Source: Bostrychus sinensis
Taxonomy: Eukaryota; Chordata; Actinopteri; Gobiiformes; Eleotridae
Length of the DNA stretch: 64,000 nucleotides
Reading direction: 5' to 3'
NCBI GenBank assembly: GCA_020698575.1
Contig: CM036257.1
Span: forward strand, 20,227,520-20,291,519
The notes beneath the pieces were generated by a model that saw only the letters and a list, made by a program, of their open reading frames with translations, was not told where the DNA came from and ran no database searches. The position numbers and the translations under genes were made by a program. This document shows, piece after piece, positions 45,792 through 56,300 of the stretch. How positions within the stretch are numbered: position 1 is the stretch's first letter; every line of letters starts with the position of its first letter.

Positions 45792-48650
45792 AGACGAGGA
45801 CTGCCCATGACTCTACCTTTAAGTTTGAATCCGGATAAAACTTCGGGACAGGGTCAAACTGCCCCCCGCCGTCATTTTATTCAAACCATAAGAAAACACA
45901 GTCTTTTCGTTCAACTACGAACTCGCTGAGAATCACTTCAATGACCTTTGCCCGACGAAGGGGCAGCAAAGAGAGACTGCTTGAAGCTTGGCACAGACAT
46001 GGCAAGAGAGGGATTTTTTTTTATTTTCAGGCTTGCATTTTTTTTTTGTTTTGTTTTGTTTTGTTTGTTTATTTGGTTATGTATTCTTTTAACTGCTGGA
46101 CATTTTTGTGGGTTTCATGAATTGCAGACAGCCATTTTGACAGTATTACATTTCAGCAGCATTGGAGCTGAATGTAGGAGCAGCGCTGGACAACAAGGAG
46201 GGACGCCTGAGCCTTTTAGATTAAAAAATCTGTGAGTGTGGGTCATATACAGTAATACTAATAGACTTATTCTAACATATGAGCTTTTCCCAGCAGTGTT
46301 ATTAAGGTCACACACCCATGCTGAAATAACCACACATCCAGTTTGCTGTGCTGCGCCTCTTCTTCAAGGCCCTGTAATACAAAACAAGTTTTGCAGTCTT
46401 GGCAACTATCCGCAGTTGATTCAACTTGGAGGCATCTCAAAATGTTTCAGTCAAACCTAGGTCTCTCTCCAGAAATACAGGCGCACATCAGAAAAGTGAG
46501 TTTAGTGAAATACATACAGTAGATTATTTAGATTCAGTACATACAGAGTTAGTTATTTCAAGCATTTCTTTATTGTAATTGTGCTGATTTTGGCTTGCAC
46601 TTAAAAAAAAATCTGGATGTCATAAAATTTGCATAATATATGAATTATTATAACAATAAATGCTTGAAATATTCCACTCTGTGTGTACTGAACCTGTTTC
46701 CTAAGAACCTAAGTTCCAAAACAATTTCTCCTTTCTATTTATTGATCTACGCCTGTATGATGCTTATTCTAGACACGAGCCTGGCCAGTCAGACCTACCT
46801 ACTTCTTACCTCTCCTTTTTAAAACGTCTTCCACTTTAGCTCATTTCATCATTTATCTAAAAAAAAAATTAAATAGCACAAGCTTTATGTTTGTCTCTAA
46901 CTGGTCATATGTTTTTGCAACTGTACTACTGCCTTCTGTTTTCTGATTGGCACCTGCATGCTATGATTATTGTCTGCCTGGAAATCAAACTCAAATCAAC
47001 AAGTCCCAATTCTTCCAGGGTCACCACAGCAAATCAGCTGCCTCCTAGTATCCCTGATGCAACCCTCTCACTTTATCTGGGCATGGGACCCGCACAAATG
47101 GCACACTGGCTTGTGGCCCCTTGGAGCTGTGTGACTGTCTTTGTATAGAATTGGGGAAAAACTAGGATGGCTGGCCAGGCTTTTACAGGCATAGGATCAC
47201 TAACCTACTTGAAGTTTTATTATTACTAAATAGTTAAACCAAATATTTGATTAGAAAGTTGTAGGCTACTGTTGTTCCACTGAAAGGTAACCTGTTTAGT
47301 AGTACAGGGCTGTTTTAAATGTAGAATAAGCAACACATTTATTCACTCCAAAGATGGCTGCACTAACCACATCGCACCGCCGCCACACGCCGGGCTGAGC
47401 TTTCCACCCTGTGACGTGCCGCTGGATTTTCATTAACAGTTTGTGACAGACACTAAATTTAACTTAGTCACTGCTTTGCCAAAATAAAACTCCAACAATA
47501 TCAAGCAAAATGAATGTCTGTTTTCTTGAGAAATAAAACTACACAATTTCAAAAAGCACATTTGATTTTGGGTGATGTAAGTGTTGAATGACGTTTGGCT
47601 TTCATAGTCTGGAATGGCTTCAGAAAATAAAGAAATACTTACATTTTTGTCTCACCTTTGATTGGTTTGTTCTGTTCATTTTTTAAATATATATATATAA
47701 TTTTTGCTTTAGCTTATTAGCTTTATTTTCACCTTTTTGGCAAAGGTCAAAGATGTACTGTTAATTTAAAATAATATTACTCAACTAGAAGTAAAAGTAC
47801 TCAATGAAGGCATGCGAATATAAACTTTACTCAAGTAGTGAGTGGGGCCCTAAGCAAAAATTCACAGGGGGCACACCAACCTGCATTTGTAACCCTAAAA
47901 TAATAAAAAAAATCCAACATTCAAAAATATGAAATGTAAACAATTTTTAAGCTATTCATATTCTAAGTCCCTCTCTGAGCTAAATAACCTACTGTATTAT
48001 GCTTCTATTCTTCTCTTTCTCCTTTTTTGTTTCCTTTCTCACTGCCAGAAATCTTCTCTTCATTTGTCCTAGAACAGCCACTCACAAAGTCAAACTTATG
48101 AAAAATTGCTCACTGGACCCCCAACAATAAAACTTCACCATATTAAAAAAACTATGTCATGTTTTTCTCCTTAGATTTCTAGAAAAATGTTATGTCTTAT
48201 TCCAAATTCAATCTTTTTGCTGGACTTAATATAGACACTCTCCGGGACCCCTCTGCAGTACCTTTGTGGACCTCCAGGGGGCCCTGGAACCCACTTTGGG
48301 AACCACTGTCCTAGAAAATATACTTCACATTCAGATATACTCACATCGTTCAGATCGAAGGAGTTTGAGGGCCCTTTATCGCTGCTTGCACTTTAAACTG
48401 TTTTTAGACCTTAACATGTAACACCGGAAGCTCTGCAGCTGGAAGCTGTGTCCCAGTGTCATTCCAAACTCTGCCCTCAGGGGGCCCCCTTCAGCTCTGA
48501 GGCTCCAAACATTTGCCTGCCTGGCCTGTTAGCAAGAAGCGCCCCTGCCACTATTCTACTTTTTTTGGCGTCCTTTTATACTAGTATAGTCATCATGGTT
48601 GGGTAATTATTCCACGCTTATCTTCCAGTCATGTTTAGAGTTTGACTGAG
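45792..48650. other. pcmt1 3' UTR (RDEL form) and intergenic DNA
   Basis: An AATAAA at 46655-46660 is one candidate end. Later parts hold repeat fragments at 47040-47130 and 47840-48310 (GGGGCCCTAAGCA; CCACTTTGGGAACCACTGTCC). No further gene recognised. Confidence 0.45.
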
Positions 48651-48654
48651 GCTG

Positions 48655-48691
48655 AAACAAACAAACAAACAAACAAACAAACAAAAAAAAA
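48655..48691. repeat. (AAAC)n microsatellite
   Basis: About seven tandem ACAA/AAAC units ending in a short A run. Confidence 0.9.
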
Positions 48692-49150
48692 CTTTTCATT
48701 ATAATAGACTTTAATATCTCATATGACAGACAGGACTTTGAGGAAAGAGAATGATTCGCATCCATCACACTTGTACACTAGAAACAACTGAAAAAACAAT
48801 AAACTCCGTGTATCAGCATTTCCTTCATATAGTTAGATATGGTTTTCTTTTACTGTGCAAACTCAAAATATTTTCCATAGAGTCTTAAAACTGACTTAAA
48901 GTGCACCTCAGCAGGCACTTAGCTTTACTTTGCAATTTGTTGAAGCAATCGGGGAAAAAACTAACTTATATTCCAGCGAGAGTCACAGCCACAGAAGATA
49001 AACATTTAGCAGTATAAAAAATATTGGATGGCCATGACAGAGGCTACAGCTCCCACAACCCAAAAACAGGTTCAGAGAAAAGGCAGAGGTAGGACAGTGG
49101 GGTCAGTGGACAAGGAGGGCCTTTCCTGAATTTCATATGAATTAAAACAC

Positions 49151-49850
49151 ACAGACCAGGCATAACATTATGACCATGGCCGTACGCACCAGAGAGGACA
49201 GAGAGGTCCGGATCTCGGTATTTTTCTAATACTGAGCTGAACCAGATCTAAACCAAAAATAAACCAGGTCTAAACCATGACTAAACCAGATCTAAACCAG
49301 GAATAAACCAGCTCTAAAAAACAAACAGACCAGGACTAAATCAGGGCTAATCCAGGACTAAACCATATCTAAACCCGAACTAAACCAGGACTAAACCAGG
49401 TCTAAACCAGGGCTAAACCAAGACTAAACCAGGACTAAAACAGATCTAAACAACTACTAAACCAGATCTAAGCCAGGACTAAACTATGTCTAAACCAGAT
49501 CTAAACAACGAATAAACCAGGGCTTAACTAGATCTAAACAAGGAATAAACCAGGCCTAATTCAGGTCTAAACCACGACTAAACCAGGTTTAAACCAGGTC
49601 TAAACCAGGACTAAACCAAGACCAAACCAGGTCTAAACCAGGACTTAGAAAAAAGACAGGACTAAAGCCAAAGCAAAGACTAAACAAAGTATAAACAAGG
49701 ACCAAACCAGGTCTAAATAAGGACTAAACTGGTCATCAACATGATGGACCTCAGTGTTTGTAAAATCCTGTGTACGGCCCTGATTATGACCACTGACAAG
49801 TGAAGTGAATAATACAGGTTATCTCTTAATTGTCATATGGTCTCCTTGAC
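49151..49850 (+). mobile_element. Tc1-like 5' end, split by a hAT-like insertion
   Basis: GACCAGGCATAACATTATGAC (49154-49174) continues after the insertion as CACTGACAAGTGAAGTGAAT (49791 on), as in the 5' end of the 60514 copy. Only about 80 bp of Tc1 sequence is present. Confidence 0.65.
49175..49782. mobile_element. hAT-like element carrying a CTAAACCAGG minisatellite
   Basis: Ends CATGGCCGTACGCA and the complement of CAGGGCCGTACACA, flanked by an exact 8-bp duplication ATTATGAC (49167-49174 and 49783-49790). The interior, about 49230-49740, is a degenerate array of 12-bp units of the form CTAAACCAGGWC. No transposase. Confidence 0.8.
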
Positions 49851-50187
49851 TGGTGTATCCCAAGACTTCAAATTCACTTAGCATTTTGCTAGATATGTAC
49901 GCGGCTTCTCAGGTCTCCTCTGGTTTACCATTAGAAAAATACTGACTAACAGCAGATAAAGACAAAGTACAACAACATAAATATGTATAGATCCTTGTAT
50001 TTAAAGGCAGCATTTTGGCAGCATTCGTACTGGTGCAATGAGGTGGAAATTGTTCATAAAGCAAAGGAAAATGTCTCAAACATGAACCAAGACCCTGACT
50101 GCCAAAACAAAGAGTGCAAATTTTAAAGTATCATATGACAATCTGTATTTGGAGTAGTAGTAGTAGTGGTAGTAATAGATTTGGGAG

Positions 50188-50342
50188 CTACAGGTACATG
50201 CCGTTGATGAGGTAGTCTGACTCCTCTGTGGTCAGGGGTCGGGCCTTTTTGAGTTTGTGTCGGACCAGTTTGAGACGGCAGCCGATCATGAGCAGAAGCA
50301 GAGCCGTGATGAGGATGCCCAGGACCAGAGGGAGGATCGCAC
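50188..50342 (-). CDS. lrp11: lrp11 exon 9 (membrane helix and tail)
   Basis: AILPLVLGILITALLLLMIG, basic stop-transfer RLKLVRHKLKKARP, then TEESDYLINGMYL and TAG; nearly identical to the human tail. Confidence 0.96.
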
Positions 50343-53300
50343 CTGTACAAGGAAACACAGGTGTACTGAAAATGTCCAAGGATAGAGAGTATTACAACAA
50401 CTACTCATGAGTAACAAGGGCATCTGTACCTGACTCAGGCGCAGGGTGGCTTCCTCTAATTAGAGATGGTTTAGAGATGGCCTTTTCACTTCCTGTTTGA
50501 CTCTGGGAGACTTTAGGAGCAGCTGCAACAAAATCAACATTATGACCACTTAATAATAATCATAAATCTAAAGAAGTAAGCATACTAAATCAGACACAGG
50601 GTGATTAGGGCTTATGCCTCTCTGTAATGAGGTTGTGGGTTTGATCCTTGGGCCTGGGCCAACATACAATCTCTCTGTATGGAGTCTGGATGTCCTCCCC
50701 ATGTTACCATTAAACCAAGACATACATGTGTTTTGGTGAATTGGTGCAGAGCTGGCGCTGGCTCTGTTGGTGCACTTTCTGTTATCTGGGACTATGTAAG
50801 GCATGTGGGGTTTGGAGGTCCTCCCCAAGGAAATTTTAAACAAAATATATGTAATTTCCTGTATTCTGGTACATTTGAGACTATATAATTATGTATTCAG
50901 CTTCTGTAAAGTATGGACACAATTCATGGTTTTGCTTCTCTCCGACATTCAAGAGAAAACATTGTTTATTATAACAGCTCTTACATTTTAAACGTGCTGC
51001 TTCTCTACACAGACTGCAGCATAAATCTACCTATTTGGCCATTAACTTTTTGTGTGTAAATATCTGACTAAGTTTCTCTTGTTGTGGTTCCCCAATCTCC
51101 AGTGGATTCCCAGTCCCTGTGTGTGTTTGCTCTGCCCCTGCACAGACTCAGCCACGCTGTGCTTTTGATTGCATTGTCTGTAACTGCACATCTCATTTCT
51201 GCGAGTTAATATGACTATTTCTCCACAAATATGAGGTTGGTTGTCATAAAAACAAAGACTGATTTAAAGCTTGAGAAGCGTAGAACATGTTATTGTCTTT
51301 GATTTAGTTGAGTTGAACCTTGAATTTATTTACCGTGATGGACCAGGCTCATCATGCTGGCAGCAGCTTACAGTATCCCAGTTTGTAAGTTGGTTATGTA
51401 TGAGGTTTATTGTAATATTTTGCAGCTGATATTTACCTATCTCTGTCTGCTTGGTGACCGGTGGAGCCACAGTTGCAGGTTTGAAGGATGGCGCTAAAAG
51501 ACACACAGTACAGTTATTAGAAACATAATCCATGCAAGAAACATCTGTATCTAAACTGAGAAGTCATAATGAAGAATAAAAGTCCTACACTTCTGGATAC
51601 ATTCGGTCACACAGTCCGACTCCTGGAGGAAGTTGTTGTGGTTGCCCTGACAGCCTCCATACAGGAAGTGCTTGCACTGTCCAGCCTCCAGGTCATAGTA
51701 CCAGCGCGGGAACATGCCTTTACAGGGTCCCACTACTGGAGCTGAAGAGCAAGGGTCTGCAACAGGGAAATACACACATGGATTATACTTTCTTACACCA
51801 TTTTTCAATATCTGTATTTATGATTTTATTGTAGGACAGTCTTTTCTTTGAATTGTACCCCTTTGTCATTATTTTACAGCTGAGACCTTTTTCAGTGAGT
51901 AGCCCAGAGTCAACCACAGCTCTTAGAGGAAAGTTGTGCTACTTTCTTTAGTCAGAATGCATTAGTAGCAAGGAGGCGGAAAAACTACTCGAAACCTGTA
52001 CCCAAGTAAAAGCATTGTTACTACAAAAGTTACTCAACACAATTATTACTTTAAGTTGTTTTTAAATAGGGAGTACCTGCACCATTTTATAGGTTTAAAG
52101 TTGCTTTTCTGATGCTAAAAAAGATTGTCACAGTCATTTGAAGACACATCAAATCTGCTTTTTCACCAATGTTCAGTAATAGGTTGAACACGTTGGGGCG
52201 TTTTGGAGTGAAAGATAACCTCCTGAGAATGCACTCTGGGCCTGTTGATGCGTTTCAGTGACATTGTGAGAAGCCGTTTTTTTTTTTTTCTCTGTGTTTC
52301 TGATTCAGGATCAGATGGCACAGACCACAGAGGCCTTTTTGTCCCATACTCAAATCCTCTCTCGTGAAACTCTGAGAGGCGGCAGTGCGGCCAGGATTTG
52401 AGCCCAGTTCTGAGGCTGCCTACAGGGCTCCATCTGTTTTCAACGTGAACACTCATCAAATATGGCTTTTTACTACCATACATGGCTATAGTGAACACAT
52501 AATGAGTAATAATTAATCATAGATTTCACTGCAAATATAAAATATAGTATTATTGGAGTGAAGATTAAAAAAAAGTCCAGTATGTAAAGTAGAAAGTACA
52601 TTTGCATAATAGCAGTAGTTCATCAAAAGCTACCACTATTACTACTAATCCTACTAATACTCCTACTGCTACTATTACCACGACTAAACTGAGGCCCACT
52701 TTGCCTTTGAGGTCCATTTTCAAACTTATAAATAAAAATAAATACTTGAGCATAGTCATTTTAAGGTATGTTTGTACATGTTTTTAGAAAGTATATTTAT
52801 AATGTACTTGAATTACATGAGTACAAGATCTGTGTACTTTTCTCTGCTATAGTTAACATGAGTGAAAGGCTTTATAATTAACATCCTGTCTGTTTAGTTG
52901 TTCTTGGATCAATGAATCAGAGGAACTGCCTCAGTCCTAAAGTAGATGGGATAGGCACAGAAGCACATTATATATAGGAAATTACACAACAGCTATCATT
53001 AAGCCACAGTGTACCCTTTGAGCCAGTCCCGAGCCTAGATAAATGAAAAGTAGTGCAAACACAAATTATTATTCAAATCACTGCACGATAGGAGGTAGAA
53101 GATTTTGCTGCCATAACCCTAAAGGGATATTTTAAAACAGTGGTTCTCAGCTGTTGGTCGGGATCCAAAAGTGGGTTGCAGAACTGTTTTCAGTGGGTCG
53201 GGCCCTTTCTAAAGCAATAAAAGAAAGTTTAATTTTTTTTTTTAAATAATCAATCATCACTATACACTCCTTAACAGTAGGTGGCAGGTCTGGGTCATAC

Positions 53301-56300
53301 AGAATAGAATAATATAAAATAAACTTAACCAGAGCAAAAAATCCAGTTTTATAATATTAAAGTTATACCTAAGGTTGATGTGAGTACTGCTTAATTTTCC
53401 TCAATATCCTCTAATTTTCCTGAACTATCTCTTAATTTTCCTCAATACCTTTTAATTTTCCTGAAATACCTCTTAATTTTCCTCAATATCTTTTTTATTT
53501 GGGTCGTGGTTTGTCATTATAGAGTAAATATAAGTATAAGTTGTGAACCACTGCTCTAAAAGGACACAAAGATTTGTGGATTTATGGCCACCACAAGCAG
53601 TTCCTTTATTGTTGTGTCAGCAGACTTAATTTATGTTAATTGACTTTAAAAGAGCATCACTATAACTTTACCCTGATTGGCTGCATCCTGTTGACTGGAG
53701 CTTTGCTGACTCTTGGTTCTGTCCTGAGGCGGGACGATGCTCTCCACAGTTTTCCTCTGTCCCGTCTGGAGCAAGTCCTCTGTGTCTGTGTGGGTCACTA
53801 GGCGACGGGGGCTGGGGACTGTCCACGGGATGGGTCACAGACTTCCTGCTGCCTTCGACTAAACAGATAACACAGCATATTAGATTTTTATTGCCATTGT
53901 CGTCAGATTAAAAACAGTGAGTGATGTTAGGAAGGGTTTTTTCTTACAGTTGGGGCAGAAGTCCTCATCAGAACGGTCGGGACAGTGCTGCTTCCCGTCA
54001 CAGGCATAAGTGATGTCAATACAGCAGCCATCATCACATTTGAACTGGTAATTTGAGCAGTGCCCCGTGCACACTGTTCACATAAAAGAACATAGGGTTA
54101 AATGCCATTTCATTTCAAAAACAGTTGTACATAAATAAAAAAATGAATTGTCCTTGTACCTTCTGCCTGGTGTTTCGGTGCCAGAACAGTGACAGAGACA
54201 TTGTCTGAACTCTTTTGCCCTGCTGTATCGGTCACAGTCATCTGGAAAGTGTAGACTCCCTGCTGAAGACCACTGACTTTCAACAGGCCCGGGTGAGTCA
54301 CCTGTAGACATCAAGATACAGATGGAAGTGTTTTTTTTTTTTTTTTTTTTTTGTGCTGTACATTTACTGTTTCTTTTCCAATTAATACAGTGTTTAATTT
54401 AATTGTAGCTGTGCATATGACTACTGAAAGTGTTTTATCTGCACTCTTTTCTTTTAATTTATTTTTAAATTGATTCTTAATTGTATTTACAATTTGAGTT
54501 CACCGTTTTAATTGTAATTCTTCTCTATGAACTTTTAACTTATCTTTTTTTATGAAGCACTTTCCTGTGTATGAATTGTGCTATACAAATAAACTTCCCT
54601 TGCCTTAAAACCTTTAATGGTAGGCATCAATCTATCCTTTTCTTTTTATGTTCTTTTTTTTTTTCCTAAACTCTGATCTTGTTTTAAACTTTATCAATGT
54701 AGATATATAATTTGGTCTGGGTCTATTGTAACACTGCAGGCCCATGTTTGGAAAAAAAGTACTTCATGTTCTTTGTGCTCATAACCATGCCTATAATTTT
54801 ACCAAAAATACAATTAATAACAAAGGGACAGTTCATGTTAGATGTTTTGGGCATGTACAGAGCAGGAATAGTCAATATATTCGTAAAAGGGCGCTTAGGG
54901 TGCGGAGAGCTGCCAGTGAGGAGGCTCAGATGAAGACCAAAGAGGAGATTTGTAGATGTAGTGAAAGAGGACATGAATTTAGTTGGTGTGTGAGATGAGG
55001 GTAGGGTTAGATGGAGGCAGATTATTTGGGGAACAGCTGGAAAGAGACAAAGAAGTTACCTTTTGAATATAAAGTTTGGAAAATGTTGCATGTCAAAATG
55101 AGTTTAAAATTATAAGTATATGGTACAATATGTTGCAGTTTTATGTTTTGCATTAAGAATACCTCTGTGGATCAGGATGTATATTGTGACAGCTGTTAGA
55201 TATAACTTCATAGATAAAATTTCAATATATATTTCTCCAAAAGGCATAATCACAAATTTGGTCTGTAAACTGAAGGTAAAGCTTGGATTCTATTACAGAA
55301 ATAAATCCTGCTGCTCCCTCAGAGCTCAAACTCCTGGTATCTGCAACCTTTTTACCTTTGTTGGACTATGGTGATGTTCTGTAAATGACTGCCTCTACAA
55401 AACGCCTTCAGTCTCTAAATACTGTGTATCATTGTGCTTTGAGATTTGTAACGGGCTGTATTCATCTGACTCATCTCTGTGAACTGTATGTCAGAGCTAA
55501 ATGAGCTTCTTTGAGTATGTGAAGTTATACTCATTGGATGACTCTGGTTTAAAAGTCTCTTCTTGGCTTTGTCCCGTCTTATTTAATCTCTCTCCTTCAA
55601 AGGACAAACAGTCATTATTCTCTTTGTTCATGTGACATTTATCATTTGTTTGTTCCTCGTGGTAGTACTAATTTGGAGAAACAAGCTTTTAGTTATGCTG
55701 TCTCTTCTGCCTGGAATACTCTACAAACTGAGTTGAAACCGTCAAATCTTATCCCTTTTAGTGCTTTTTGTGCTATCTTAAAAAAACAAACAATGAGAGT
55801 CCTATGAATAGTGCTTGTGTTTCTAAATTGTTACTCTGCTCTTATCTTCTGCACTAAATGCCTGACTGCTTGTAATATGTGACATTTTTTATGGTTTTAT
55901 TGTTATTGACTTTTCTAGCTGTGTATTTATCATTGTTAAACTTGTTATAATTTATAATGAAGTGTGCTGCTGACCTCTTGGCCAGGTCGCTCTTGCAAAA
56001 GAGATCTTAGGTCTTTTATCTGGTTAAATTAAGGTTAATAAATAAAATAAATACATAAATTCTGTCTTCTAACCCATATAAAGTGTTATACATGCCATCC
56101 AGTAACACATGTTGAATCTTTAGCCTTAAAAGCAGCATTGTTTACATGTAGCGCAGGTAATGTTTTGTGAATTGTTTTTGGGGCGAACAGGAGCAGGTGT
56201 AGCCGGCTCGGGGCAGGTGCACATGTTAATAATAAGTCTTATCTCTATGAACGCAGCAAGGCATTATGGGCCGTGGACACATGCCTGCTGCTGACTACAC

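Noticed and set aside
49236..49740. Regularly repeated 12-bp units resembling a CRISPR array
   Set aside because: There are no unique spacers or cas genes; the units are contiguous and degenerate, and the genome is eukaryotic. It is a minisatellite.
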